The notes: generated by a model from the letters alone, not told the origin. Positions 35,942 to 45,281 are shown, numbered from the stretch's first letter. The stretch: 64,000 nucleotides of DNA from JAJRVM01 sp041752115 (GCA_041752115.1 JBGSHS010000170.1:1-64000); one strand, 5' to 3'. Numbers and translations are program-made.

Positions 35942-36415
35942 GTGCTAGGCAACCAGAAGATCATCGATGCGCTGAACGCAGGCCTGACGATCGAGTTGAC
36001 CGCGATCAATCAGTATTTCATTCAAGCCAAAATGTGCGACAACTGGGGCTTGCGGAGTCTGGCTGAGCATTTCTACAAGGAATCGGTCGAAGAAATGAAG
36101 CATGCCGAAGAGGTCATCGAGCGCATCTTGTACCTGGAGGGCGTGCCTGAAATCGCCCGTTATGACGTGATCAAGGTGGGCCCCAACGTGAAGGAACAGA
36201 TCGAGAACAGCCTGGCACTGGAAACGAAGGGAGTAGCCACGTATAACAATGCAACTTTGATGGCGATGGAAGCCAAGGATGCCGGCAGCCGTGATCTGAT
36301 GGAACGTATGATCGTCGAATCGGAAGAGAGTATCGACTGGTGCGAAGCCCAACTGCATCTCATTGAGCATGTTGGGATCGAGAACTACCTGGCCCAGCGC
36401 ATGGGATCCGTTTGA
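35942..36415 (+). CDS. bfr: Bacterioferritin
   Basis: 157 residues from GTG 35942, with AAGGGGG six bases upstream; the length equals the usual 155-160. It forms a 24-subunit shell storing ferric iron. The ferroxidase ligands are in place: Glu in 'LTIELTAINQYF', 'EEMKHAEEVIERILYLEG' with the E-x2-H pair, 'SLALETKGVATYN', and 'ESEESIDWCEAQLHLIEHVG'. The Met of 'EEMKHAE' corresponds to the haem-binding Met52 of E. coli Bfr. It is convergent with a bacterioferritin-associated ferredoxin gene and hemP, making a compact iron storage and release locus. Confidence 0.95.
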   Translation: MLGNQKIIDALNAGLTIELTAINQYFIQAKMCDNWGLRSLAEHFYKESVEEMKHAEEVIERILYLEGVPEIARYDVIKVGPNVKEQIENSLALETKGVATYNNATLMAMEAKDAGSRDLMERMIVESEESIDWCEAQLHLIEHVGIENYLAQRMGSV

Positions 36416-36463
36416 CGCCTTCCCGACATGAAGCAGAAGCAAGGCCGCAGTTGGCCGGCCGGC

Positions 36464-36799
36464 TTATTCCCCGGTCAGTCCAGGCAAGAGTCGGCTGAGG
36501 AATCTGGTCGCGGAGACGCAGGTGCAGTCGATTTGTGACTTCCCGCAGTCGGCGCACAAGTCCGATTCGTCGTTGGCGGAGGACCGGCCGGCAAGCATCT
36601 TCCGGAGGCACCCCCCACAGGCGCCGCAGCCGCCGCCTGCTCCCGTCATCCGTCGCAGGTCTGCGACCGTTTCGGCACCTCGCACGATGATCGCCTCGCG
36701 AATCTCCGCTTCACTCACACCATAGCAGGCACAAATCAGCTTGTCGGGCACGCGACGCTTGTCGCGGTGCAGCAGACCAGAAGTGGACAAGGTAATCAT
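36464..36799 (-). CDS. bfd: Bacterioferritin-associated ferredoxin-like protein with extra C-terminal cysteines
   Basis: 111 residues. The BFD [2Fe-2S] fold uses C-x-C-x32-C-x2-C: Cys23 and Cys25 in 'LICACYGVSE', Cys58 and Cys61 in 'GGCGACGGC'. In other bacteria Bfd reduces bacterioferritin to release Fe2+. Here the domain sits convergent to bfr with 48 bases between the stops. It is longer than classical Bfd (about 65 residues): Cys64, then 'DLCADCGKSQIDCTC' adds Cys82, 85, 92 and 94, enough for a further metal site. Preceded by hemP at 36849, so likely co-transcribed under the Fur-box-like site at 37149. Confidence 0.85.
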   Translation of the reverse strand: MITLSTSGLLHRDKRRVPDKLICACYGVSEAEIREAIIVRGAETVADLRRMTGAGGGCGACGGCLRKMLAGRSSANDESDLCADCGKSQIDCTCVSATRFLSRLLPGLTGE

Positions 36800-36848
36800 C
36801 CGTCACATGGAAAGTCCGCGCACGAAGTGGTGAGCTGCCGCGCTGCGG

Positions 36849-37037
36849 CTACTTCTGCAAAATGAGCTTGTTGTTACGTGTCAGAACGAGCCGGTAGACC
36901 TGTTGCCCATGCACAATCCGCAGCTCGCGGCCACCACGCATCAGTTCAGCGGATTGGACCGTGGGAACCACTGGCGATCCTGACGATGGAGGTGGAGCCG
37001 TTTCTGCGGGGCGATTGGACAGATTGGCATCGGTCAT
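36849..37037 (-). CDS. hemP: HemP family haemin uptake protein
   Basis: 62 residues. The second half carries the HemP signature: 'SAELMRGGRELRIVHGQQVY' and 'YRLVLTRNNKLILQK', the usual 'h.G..Y.LR.TrqgKLIL.K' ending. HemP proteins are small iron-regulated factors; in some proteobacteria they activate haem-receptor expression. The N-terminal 25 residues are Pro/Ser-rich linker. It is the first gene of a probable two-gene unit with the Bfd-like ferredoxin (49 bases apart). Confidence 0.88.
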   Translation of the reverse strand: MTDANLSNRPAETAPPPSSGSPVVPTVQSAELMRGGRELRIVHGQQVYRLVLTRNNKLILQK

Positions 37038-37148
37038 GCTGTCACTCGGTATACACAGTCAATCCTGAACCACCGAGGCCGGCACATGAGCTCCCTGGAA
37101 GGTGTCACTCCCGCCGACCTCCGCCAGGGAGCGGCCAGGCTGACAAAT

Positions 37149-37167
37149 GCGACTGAGTCTCATTATC
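37149..37167 (-). promoter_or_regulatory. Fur-box-like site upstream of hemP-bfd
   Basis: On the minus strand GATAATGAGACTCAGTCGC matches 14 of 19 positions of the classical Fur box (GATAATGATAATCATTATC), with the first eight bases exact. It lies 112 bases before the hemP start, just downstream of a promoter candidate. Iron repression of this unit is the natural reading. Confidence 0.5.
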
Positions 37168-37179
37168 CCGGTTCGCCTC

Positions 37180-37207
37180 AGTTTACCAGCAGTCGACAGA
37201 ATGTCAA
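37180..37207 (-). promoter_or_regulatory. Promoter candidate of hemP-bfd
   Basis: Minus strand TTGACA (37207-37202, perfect -35), 16-base spacer, TAAACT (37185-37180). The start site would fall at the edge of the Fur-box-like sequence. Confidence 0.5.
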
Positions 37208-37599
37208 CGCCAAACAACCAAATGTACCGGAAGTCGGAGCGTCCCGCGCTCGGAACACGCCCGGGCACTCAGAACCAGATCGGGACGGAGGAAGCTTGCA
37301 ACTGACGCACGTCCCCAGAGCCAGGGGAGCGGCAACTCACGCGTACCGGACAAGACAACCTCGAAGTTGAATCGATTGAGGCTCTCCACACGCACGACGA
37401 TCTTCAGCTGACTATCCCGACGGAACCGGGGGTGGACCAGGGGCCTTGGCCTGGTGAGCCGACGGAGCCGATGGCACCGTCGCCCGGCCCGCTAGTCGCC
37501 TCGCCACCGAGTCGATTTCGTGCGCAACGGTTTCGATCTTGACCAGAGATTCCCCGGCGCACGGCCCGGGGTCGCCTGAAAGGGCCTTGAGTGGGGGGG
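37208..37599. other. Intergenic region upstream of the hemP promoter, no gene seen
   Basis: 392 bases between the hemP promoter and the end of the GspE-like gene. A short ACCAGG / CCTGGT hairpin near 37436-37455 is the only structure noticed. Confidence 0.4.
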
Positions 37600-39675
37600 C
37601 TATTCGACGTGTGGCGTTTCTTCCACTTCCGTGAAATCGGGGATGGCCTGCAGTTCGTCGCGAGGCGCCGCGACCGACTGCCAGTGGGGAAACAGTTCTT
37701 CCGATTGATCATGCCGGATCAGTACGGCACCGTGAGGCACCACATCCAAAACGCTGGCCGGAGCGACGATGCCGTCGCGCAGCAAGGCCCGCGCACATTC
37801 GGAAAACGACGAGAAGCAAGTTGGATCCAGGCACTTCTCCAGGTCATTGAGCGACCCGCCACCGTCGATCGCCGCGCGAAGCTGCGGCGTCACACTCAAC
37901 ATCTCAAAGACTCCCACTCGCCCCAACTCACCGCCAGGCGGGCCGTCCGGTTCATCCCGACCACACATCAGCGGTTGGCTCCAGTTCTCGTCGAGCACGC
38001 CCAGTTCCTTCAATCGCTTCACTGTCGGATCATTGGCCGCTACCTCGCTCGTGTAGCCAGGCGCCAGCCGAGGAACGAGTTGTTGTGTGATCACCCCTTT
38101 CAGACCGGCGGCGATCAGGTAGGGAGGTACGCGCAGGTCGCGGAGCCGGACAATCGACTCCAGCGCAGAGTACGTATGGAGCGAGGAGAGAACCAGATGT
38201 CCGGTGGTCGCTGCCTCGGCGGCCATGGCGGCGGACTCGGCATCACGGATCTCACCCACCAGAATCACATCCGGATCCTGACGCAACACGGCCCGCAGGA
38301 TGTCCGCGAAACTCATGCCATGATCCCGATCGACCTGGATCTGCGTCGCGAACGGCAGGTCGTACTCCACGGGATCCTCGATTGTCACAATACTCTTGCC
38401 GTAGTCAGCTCCGATGACGCTCTTGAGCGCCGCATAGAGTGTGGTGGTCTTACCGGCACCCGAGGGCCCCGTCACCAAGACCAGTCCACTGGGGCTCCGA
38501 AACAGGTCCCGAGCCAATCGTTCCAGAGGCTTATGGAGAATCAGCCGCGAAAGATCGCCGTGCTGTCGGCTCGGGGCCACCACGCGGAGCACAATCTTCT
38601 CTCCGCCATGGCAGGGGCTGGTAGACACGCGAAACTCCATCGGAAAATCGTCAACGCGCAGGAGGAACCGCCCGTCCTGCGGCCGCCGAATGCGGGTCGT
38701 GTCCATTTCGGCCAGCACTTTGATCCGGGCTGTCACGTGGCGATAGGTCGTGGTGGGCATGTCTTCATCCAATGTCATCATGCGGCCATCGACGCGCAGC
38801 CGGACACGAGCGCCCCCCTGATACGGTTCCAAATGAATATCGCTAGCAGCCCGGCGGACCGCCAAACTGATCACGCGTGACAGCAGATCGTCTTCCGGGC
38901 TGCCGCTCAACGGACGCAGTACACCCTCGACGTCCTGAAATGACATTTTCGCCAACGGCGCTGTCGCAACTTCCGACACCAGTTTCTCGCCAATCAGTTT
39001 GCGCCCGTTCGCTTCAAAGTCGTCTTCCGTAATGGCCGCAAAGCGAATGCGGTAATCACGCAAGACATGCTGAATGAATGACCGAGCACCCAGGTCGGAT
39101 GGATTGACCATGGCGACCGTGACACAGTCCCCCTTTCGTTCCAGCACAATACAGCGGAGGAAACTGGCAACTCGCCGCGGAATCAAGTGCACGAGCGAGG
39201 CCGCCTGCGGAAAACTCGTCAAATGCACGAACGGAATACCATGCACGGATTCCAGATTCCGGAGCAGACGGGATGCAAAGGTACAACAGAGCGCATGAGC
39301 AAACTGCGGCGTGGTCCGAAACAACTCCTCAAACGCCGGTTTCGACACGATCACCGCGCGACCAGAAGTGACCGAACGCACAATGACCGGCGAAGGATGA
39401 TCGTCGATGACCGACTCGGCTCCATAATAATCGCCCGCATAATACCGCTGCATCTCCATCTCGATGCCTAACTCGGCATGCACAACATAGGCTCGACACT
39501 CGCCTTCGATCAGGATCTGGAGCGACGGTTCGTTGGCCTCCGCGTCGAGCAGCATTTGCCCCTCGGAAAACGAGATAACCCGCGACGATTGCGCAAGCTG
39601 ATCCAGTTGACTGGAAGACAAATCATGGAACAAATGCACCGTGCTGAGAAATGTCACGAGCTGTTGGTTTCTCAC
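37600..39675 (-). CDS. Cyclic-nucleotide-binding domain fused to a GspE/PilB-type secretion ATPase
   Basis: 691 residues. Residues 8-140 are a cyclic-nucleotide-binding-like domain ('LSTVHLFHDLSSSQLDQLAQ', 'LQILIEGECRAYV', 'YAGDYYGAESV'). Residues 150-230 match the GspE N-terminal/MshEN domain ('HLIPRRVASFLRCIVLERKG'). The ATPase core spans 255-540 with 'RAASDIHLEP', Walker A 'GPSGAGKTTTLYAAL' (403-410), Asp box 'TIEDPVEY', Walker B 'DPDVILVGEIRD' (467-478) and the His box 'GHLVLSSLHTYSA'. The tetracysteine zinc motif of GspE/PilB is missing: the region reads 'QQLVPRLAPGYTSE'. No pilin, platform or secretin gene is adjacent, so it is an orphan motor possibly gated by a nucleotide. Confidence 0.88.
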   Translation of the reverse strand: MRNQQLVTFLSTVHLFHDLSSSQLDQLAQSSRVISFSEGQMLLDAEANEPSLQILIEGECRAYVVHAELGIEMEMQRYYAGDYYGAESVIDDHPSPVIVRSVTSGRAVIVSKPAFEELFRTTPQFAHALCCTFASRLLRNLESVHGIPFVHLTSFPQAASLVHLIPRRVASFLRCIVLERKGDCVTVAMVNPSDLGARSFIQHVLRDYRIRFAAITEDDFEANGRKLIGEKLVSEVATAPLAKMSFQDVEGVLRPLSGSPEDDLLSRVISLAVRRAASDIHLEPYQGGARVRLRVDGRMMTLDEDMPTTTYRHVTARIKVLAEMDTTRIRRPQDGRFLLRVDDFPMEFRVSTSPCHGGEKIVLRVVAPSRQHGDLSRLILHKPLERLARDLFRSPSGLVLVTGPSGAGKTTTLYAALKSVIGADYGKSIVTIEDPVEYDLPFATQIQVDRDHGMSFADILRAVLRQDPDVILVGEIRDAESAAMAAEAATTGHLVLSSLHTYSALESIVRLRDLRVPPYLIAAGLKGVITQQLVPRLAPGYTSEVAANDPTVKRLKELGVLDENWSQPLMCGRDEPDGPPGGELGRVGVFEMLSVTPQLRAAIDGGGSLNDLEKCLDPTCFSSFSECARALLRDGIVAPASVLDVVPHGAVLIRHDQSEELFPHWQSVAAPRDELQAIPDFTEVEETPHVE

Positions 39676-40598
39676 GTCCAGACCCTCAACATAGGAAGGT
39701 GCGATGACCTATCGAGCACTCAGTAATAAGAAACAACAGATGGGATCGACCAGTCCACCGTTGCCGGTAAGCCGCCGTTCGAGCGCCACCCGATTCGCTA
39801 TGCCACCGATCGAGATCAAGCCCCCCGGCCCGGCATCTCTGCCGATGAGCTATGCACATTCATCCTGTGAAACGTTGCAGTCACCTGGATTCGCCCTGGG
39901 GGCGGTTACCAGCCCTCCGGGTGCTTGCTCACGTGATGAGTGCTCGCCTGTCAGAGCGGCGCCCAGGTCGTGGCACATCCCTCAACACATTCCGGTCACC
40001 AATGGCGCACACGTCCGTCGACCATCGGCGTCCATGGCAGTGCAGGAAGGTTGTACTTGCCGCCATGATACGATGGTGGTTGTGTACTGCCTAGACCCGA
40101 GCATGCACTTGTCGCCACTGCCCTCTTTCTGTCTCCACTGCCTGGGCGAAGTTATCCGAAGCACTCGGCGCCACCCCAGCCCGATTCGTCGATCATCGCC
40201 AAGTGGCCGTCCCCAACGCCCCCGCTGCAGCGGCATACTTATGAGCCGAAAGCCCACGATGATTCGCGCCGCACGGCCACCGATAGGCCCACCCACGCTC
40301 GTCTGTTTCCGTCCCGAAATGAGGTGGTGGCGGAGGGTCCCCCGTCCAAGGAGATCACGTCCAAGGAGATCACGTGGGAGTTGTCCTGACACATCCACAT
40401 TGGCGACGGGCGTCTTACATGCTATTCACCGCGGAATCCCCAATCTCGTCGCAAGGTATCTGGTGGTGCCACGACTTCGTAGGATCGTCCCGTTCGTCGG
40501 ATCGCTCCGATGGTCCCCCCCTACCCTGCCTTGCGCATCGGCAGCTAAACTGCGGGTGTGAAAATGGATCGTCACGGCAGAGGACTTTCGGCTTCCCC
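39676..40598. other. Long region without a supported gene
   Basis: 923 bases between divergent genes. Frames on both strands read as arginine/proline-rich noise. A 15-bp direct repeat (GTCCAAGGAGATCAC) occurs twice in tandem at 40344-40373. No RNA gene recognised. Confidence 0.4.
40344..40373 (+). repeat. Tandem 15-bp repeat GTCCAAGGAGATCAC x2
   Basis: Two exact adjacent copies, 226 bases upstream of the histidine-phosphatase start, in non-coding DNA. Confidence 0.6.
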
Positions 40599-41243
40599 AT
40601 GCAGCTTTATCTCATTCGTCACGCTCAGTCGGAAAACAACGCGCGCGGCCAGTCGCAACGAGTGGAAGATCCCGCGCTGACGGGAATCGGACATGAACAG
40701 GCCCGACGCCTGGCCGCTCGCGTGGCCGAATTAGGCCTTACCCGACTCATCACCAGCCCTTTTCTACGGGCCTTGCAGACGGCCGACCACCTCCGGCAAG
40801 CCACCGGTCTGAGACCGGAAGTGCGGATCGAGCTGCATGAGAAGGGTGGTTGCGTTTCGGGAGCGCACCACGAGCGAATGATCGGCCGGCCGGGAATGAC
40901 TCGTTCGCGCATCGCGTCGCTCTTTCCCGATTGCACGATCGAGCATGCCATCGATGGGGACGGATGGTGGGGCGGCCGATCGGTGGAGACCGAAGCCGAG
41001 GCGTTTCAGCGTGCCCGCCGTGTGCTGGCGCAGACATGTGCGCAGTTCGGGCAGTCGGACGAGCGGATCGCCTTCGTGACTCACGGCGACTTCCTGTTGC
41101 TCATGTTTCGCGGTTTTCACGCGGGACCGGTCAATCTCTGCTGGAACGCCTCGTTGACGCAGCTGACAGTAGACCGAGACGCGATGAGACTTGATCTCTA
41201 CAGCTGCACGCGGCACCTGCCGAATTACCTGGTGACGTGGTGA
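40599..41243 (+). CDS. Histidine phosphatase (phosphoglycerate-mutase-like) family protein
   Basis: 214 residues from ATG 40599; the frame is open further upstream but the fold starts here. The catalytic RHG-type motif reads 'LYLIRHAQSENNARG' (His8). Other family residues are 'RLITSPFLRALQTADHLRQ' with its arginine, and the second catalytic histidine in 'ERIAFVTHGDFLLLMFRG'. This branch-1 histidine phosphatase removes phosphate from a small molecule or protein; the substrate cannot be assigned. It ends 236 bases before the convergent peptidase gene; that gap contains a perfect GCAGGCT-C-AGCCTGC palindrome at 41360-41374. Confidence 0.9.
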   Translation: MQLYLIRHAQSENNARGQSQRVEDPALTGIGHEQARRLAARVAELGLTRLITSPFLRALQTADHLRQATGLRPEVRIELHEKGGCVSGAHHERMIGRPGMTRSRIASLFPDCTIEHAIDGDGWWGGRSVETEAEAFQRARRVLAQTCAQFGQSDERIAFVTHGDFLLLMFRGFHAGPVNLCWNASLTQLTVDRDAMRLDLYSCTRHLPNYLVTW

Positions 41244-41479
41244 GACAGCGTCGACTCTCCGCCCAGGCCAGGAATATTCGACGGCGGCAGGAATGTCTCT
41301 CGAATCAGCCAGGTCATTCATCCCATTGCGTCTCGAGCCCTCTCGTCGGTTGGTCGATGGCAGGCTCAGCCTGCAGCAAGTCGGCGGTGTCCACGGGCGG
41401 ATCAGCAACGTCATTGACCGGCCAGCGTTTCGATTTGATCATGCGCGAGTTTCCGCTCCTTCCAGAGATCAAGCGATGT

Positions 41480-43657
41480 TCACCCTTCCGGCCACAACAA
41501 CGGCTCCGGTCTCAGGTGCCGGGTGAGGTATTCCCATCGGACCAGGTTGGAATTCGAGCTCAGGCCGTGTTTGCTCTGCGGATAGATCAGCATATCGAAA
41601 CGGATGTTCTTCCTCTGCAGCACGTCAATCAGTTGCCAGGTATTCGCTGGATGGACGTTATCGTCGACCAGTCCGTGCATCAGGAGGAGTCTGCCTGTCA
41701 GTTTGTCAGCATGGGTCAGGCATGAGCCATCGCGATAGCCTTCCGGGTTCTCGGCCGGCGTTCGCATATAACGTTCGGTGTAAATCGTGTCGTAATTCCG
41801 CCAGTCCGTTACAGGAGCCCCAGCAACACCAACGTGAAAAACGTCTGGGAACTTCACCAGCGCCAGGGCGGTCATATAGCCGCCGTACGAATGTCCGTAG
41901 ATTCCCACACGTTGGGCGTCGACGTAGGTTCGCTGGCACAGGAATCGCACTCCATCCGCTTGATCCTGCAGATCCAAGCCGCCCAGTCCGAGGTACGTAG
42001 CCGTCTCGAAGGCCTTGCCTCGCCCTGTCGTACCTCGATTGGCAATGGTGGCGATCACGTATCCAAACTCACAGTTTGGGTCGGCTGCCACGAATCGGTT
42101 CCAGATCCCGCGTGAGCTGGGGCCGCCGTACACGCTGATCAGCAGCGGGTATTTTCGAGTCGGATCGAAGTGCGTCGGCTTGTGCAGGATCCCGTACAAA
42201 TCAGTGCTTCCATCGGCCGACTTGAACGAGAAGAGTTCACCGTACGACATGCCGGCGGCCTGTGCCTTCTGCATGTCGGATTCAGCCAGCACAGCGACCT
42301 GTTCGCCGCATTGGTTATACAGGGCGGTCACGGGAGGTCTATCAACGGCCTCGCGGCAGGCGACAAACCACTTGTTATCAGGCGAGATCTCGATCCCCGA
42401 ATGATGCAATGACTCGCGCGTCAATAGCACATGTTCACTCCCATCGAGGCGCACTCGATGCAGTTGAGCGTTATTGGGATTCGCATCGCTGAATGCCGAG
42501 TAGAACATGGCATCCGCTTGTTCGTCGACGCGCAGAACCGATTCGACCGGATAGGCTCCTTCCGCGGAGAGGGCATTGAGAAGCCTCCCATCCAGGTGGC
42601 GCAACTCGTACCGCTTCCAGCCCGATCGTTCGGTTTCCCAGATGAATCGCTGGCCGTCGGCGAGAAACTGCAGGAGGGGCCGGTTTTCCTGCCATGTCGG
42701 CTGCTGTTCTGTCAGAACCAGCCGAGTTATTCCCGTCTGCGGGTCGGCTGCCACAACCTCCAGCCGGTCTTGTCGGCGGTTCGTCCGGCTGAACAGCAGC
42801 TCCTTGCCATCTGGCGAGAAGCGAACATTGTAAACATACTGCTGCAGGTCACCCCCCACATCGATCCGAGTCGTCAGCTTCGACTCCAGGTCGTAAACGA
42901 GCAATCCGACGTAGGGATTGGCATCACCAGCCAGTGGGTATCGTTCGACCTGCACTTCGGTGTAGGGTTTGGTGTTCTGGACAGTCAGGTAATACTCCTT
43001 CATGTGTCGTTCGTCGATCTCGTAGAAAGCGAGTTTTCGACTGTCGGGCGACCACCACATGGCAGAGGCCTGAAACAGCTCCTCGCCATAGACCCAGCAC
43101 GCCGTGCCGTATCGAAAGTCCTCCGTGCCGCTGGTGGTGACTTCGATCGCCGCTGGAGCCCGCTTCTCTGCCGGCTCGGCAGGCGGATCTGACGTGTCGG
43201 CAGGGGCGGACGAGTCCGCCTGGTCTGCCTGTTCGAGCACCACGTTGAACTGTGAATGACAGGCTTTCCATTTTCCGTCGGGCGAGACGACGACGGTGCT
43301 TTGTTGTGCTCGCCCCGGGCCTCGGGCGGCATTGCCGCGCAACCGGTCACGGCCACCACCTCCCGCAGCTGACTCGCCTTCACCTGGTTCATCCGCACCG
43401 GCGGTGTACGGCGTAACCGTCATGTCCTCGAATCGCACCACCAACTCAGCTCCCTGTCGCCTGAACTGCACCGAATCTCCGGCGGAGCTCCATTTCACGT
43501 TCGAGACCCTTCCTTCGCCGGATAGTTCGCGCAGCGTTTTCGCAACCTGCTGGTAATGGTCGTAACCGGCAAGGGTTGACAGGTCGCTCTGCGCGTAGAC
43601 TAACGGAAGGGGCGACAGGATGAATAACAAGGCAACAAGACCAGCATGTCGCATCAA
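41480..43657 (-). CDS. Secreted dipeptidyl-peptidase IV-type prolyl oligopeptidase (S9B)
   Basis: 725 residues. A signal peptide at 1-22 ('LVALLFILSPLPLVYAQ') places it outside the cytoplasm. A beta-propeller (about 50-470) includes the DPP-IV hallmark 'CWVYGEELFQASAMWWSPDS', where the glutamates would hold the substrate N-terminus. The alpha/beta hydrolase domain (about 480-725) has the nucleophile in 'GIYGHSYGGYMTALAL' (Ser590), the acid in 'LLMHGLVDDNVHPANTW' (Asp665/666) and the base in 'YPQSKHGLSS' (His697). It is expected to cut X-Pro dipeptides from peptides in nutrient scavenging. A Gly/Pro/Ala-rich insert near 95-170 is unusual. Confidence 0.92.
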   Translation of the reverse strand: MMRHAGLVALLFILSPLPLVYAQSDLSTLAGYDHYQQVAKTLRELSGEGRVSNVKWSSAGDSVQFRRQGAELVVRFEDMTVTPYTAGADEPGEGESAAGGGGRDRLRGNAARGPGRAQQSTVVVSPDGKWKACHSQFNVVLEQADQADSSAPADTSDPPAEPAEKRAPAAIEVTTSGTEDFRYGTACWVYGEELFQASAMWWSPDSRKLAFYEIDERHMKEYYLTVQNTKPYTEVQVERYPLAGDANPYVGLLVYDLESKLTTRIDVGGDLQQYVYNVRFSPDGKELLFSRTNRRQDRLEVVAADPQTGITRLVLTEQQPTWQENRPLLQFLADGQRFIWETERSGWKRYELRHLDGRLLNALSAEGAYPVESVLRVDEQADAMFYSAFSDANPNNAQLHRVRLDGSEHVLLTRESLHHSGIEISPDNKWFVACREAVDRPPVTALYNQCGEQVAVLAESDMQKAQAAGMSYGELFSFKSADGSTDLYGILHKPTHFDPTRKYPLLISVYGGPSSRGIWNRFVAADPNCEFGYVIATIANRGTTGRGKAFETATYLGLGGLDLQDQADGVRFLCQRTYVDAQRVGIYGHSYGGYMTALALVKFPDVFHVGVAGAPVTDWRNYDTIYTERYMRTPAENPEGYRDGSCLTHADKLTGRLLLMHGLVDDNVHPANTWQLIDVLQRKNIRFDMLIYPQSKHGLSSNSNLVRWEYLTRHLRPEPLLWPEG

Positions 43658-43967
43658 GGATACTCCGCATAAGGGACTCAGTGAGCGTGTGGTCCGTCCT
43701 CCGCATGCCGCACCGCAGCACCGGCCCCAGTCCGAACCGGGAGGACGGTTTCCGATATCCTGGCAGCCGATAGTTCTGGGAGAAAACGGTCTGCTTTGCG
43801 ATTCTAGTTCACAGCATGGACGGCCGCAATCAACGGCCCGTTTCGCGGTGGCCAGTTCATCGATGCAGGAGTGGTGCTGCGCATCAAGCGTGATCGGTAG
43901 TCACTCGCGATGCGATTCGGGTGGAGTGAATCCGCTTCGTCTGCCCGCGGGCTGTTGGCGAGCGGTT
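43658..43967. other. Intergenic region, nothing seen
   Basis: 310 bases between the peptidase start and the end of the signalling operon, both minus strand. No gene or clear hairpin. Confidence 0.35.
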
Positions 43968-45281
43968 TCAAGCAATCGCGGGGGACATGGTGGCAGGAGC
44001 AGTCGGCGGCGGGGCGTTCAAGGTAGGAAGTTGTACGATGAAGGTCGTGCCAACACCTTCCTCGGAATCGAACGAGATCATCCCGTGGTGTTTCTGCACG
44101 ACAATGGCTCGAGCGATTGTCAGACCATGTCCCTTTCCCTGGCCCACGTCTCGGGTCGTGAAGAAGGGCTCAAATACTTGCCCGCGATGGCGTTGCGGAA
44201 TTCCGACTCCGTTATCATGAACGCGGATTTCAGCCCACTTACCGGCCTGTCGGGTTTGAATGGCGATCGCTCCGCGGCACAGCTCCCCTCGGTCGATGCG
44301 AGCCGCGATCGCCTGGGCAGCATTGACGACAAGATGAAGAATGACCTGGTGGATATCGCCAGGACAGCAGGGAACAGCCGGAATCCGAGGATCATAATCT
44401 GTCGCCAGTTCGGCGACTGAATTCCATTCATTGCGGGAGACGGTGAGGACATTGTCTATGGATCGGTTCAGATCGATCGGCACCCGGTCCTCTTTGCCCG
44501 AGTGTGAAAACTCCTTCATGGCTCGGACAATCTGAGCTACTCGCTGCACCCCGTCGATCGCCTGATCGATGGCTCGTGGCGTCTCTTCGCGCAGAAACCC
44601 CACGTCTGCCTCACGAATGGTCTGCTCGACTCGGGCAAGCACTTCAGGTGGTGCTCCCTGACGGGCCGACGTTTCCGGCAGCAGGTCGAGGAGGGCGTCC
44701 ACCAGGCGGTTCATGTCGCTGAACGCATCCTGCAGGTACCTCAGGTTGTCTCCCACGTACTGTGCTGGTGTGTTGATTTCGTGTGCGATGCCGGCGGCGA
44801 GCCGTCCCATCGACTCCAGCTTCTGAGCATGAAGCAACTCCAGTTCCATGCGCCGACGCTCCACCATCTCGTCCTGCAACTGCCTGTTCAGCCGGACTAC
44901 TTCATCGCGCGTCTGCTTGCTCCGAATCGCCGACCGCACACGGGCAGCCAACATGGCACTTTGAAACGGCTTGGTGACATAATCATGAGCGCCTTGATCG
45001 AGCCCGGTAATGACGTCGCGGTCTTCTCCCATGGCCGACACCAGAATGACAGGGATTTCTCGCGTTCGCTCGTGCTCCTTGAGTCCCTTCAGGACATCCA
45101 ATCCGCTGATTTCTGGCATCATGATATCAAGCAGAATCACGTCCAGATCAACGGCGAGCGCGATGTCGAGCGCCTCACGTCCGCCGGACGCCACGAATAC
45201 TTCGTATCCTTGATGCTTCATGGCCGCCGCAATGAGACGCCGCATCTCAAGTGTATCGTCGACTACCAACACGCGGATCAT
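43968..45281 (-). CDS. Response regulator-histidine kinase hybrid (REC-HisKA-HATPase)
   Basis: 437 residues. The N-terminal receiver has phosphoacceptor Asp52 in 'VILLDIMMPEISGLDVL', acid pair 'LVVDDT' and Lys104 in 'DYVTKPFQ'. A coiled linker leads to HisKA with His167 in 'LAAGIAHEINTPAQYVGDNL' and an HATPase ending 'GKGHGLTIARAIVVQKHHG'. The same 'GIAHEINTP' kinase type with a long insert follows in the gene at 47915, so the two kinases are paralogues. A receiver in front of a kinase suggests phosphorelay input from the other kinase. Its ATG overlaps the stop of the small upstream ORF by four bases (ATGA). Confidence 0.92.
   Translation of the reverse strand: MIRVLVVDDTLEMRRLIAAAMKHQGYEVFVASGGREALDIALAVDLDVILLDIMMPEISGLDVLKGLKEHERTREIPVILVSAMGEDRDVITGLDQGAHDYVTKPFQSAMLAARVRSAIRSKQTRDEVVRLNRQLQDEMVERRRMELELLHAQKLESMGRLAAGIAHEINTPAQYVGDNLRYLQDAFSDMNRLVDALLDLLPETSARQGAPPEVLARVEQTIREADVGFLREETPRAIDQAIDGVQRVAQIVRAMKEFSHSGKEDRVPIDLNRSIDNVLTVSRNEWNSVAELATDYDPRIPAVPCCPGDIHQVILHLVVNAAQAIAARIDRGELCRGAIAIQTRQAGKWAEIRVHDNGVGIPQRHRGQVFEPFFTTRDVGQGKGHGLTIARAIVVQKHHGMISFDSEEGVGTTFIVQLPTLNAPPPTAPATMSPAIA

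Noticed and set aside
39704..40561. 285-codon plus-strand frame and an overlapping 138-codon minus-strand frame
   Set aside because: Pro/Arg/Ser-rich without motif, start signal or neighbour logic; treated as non-coding.
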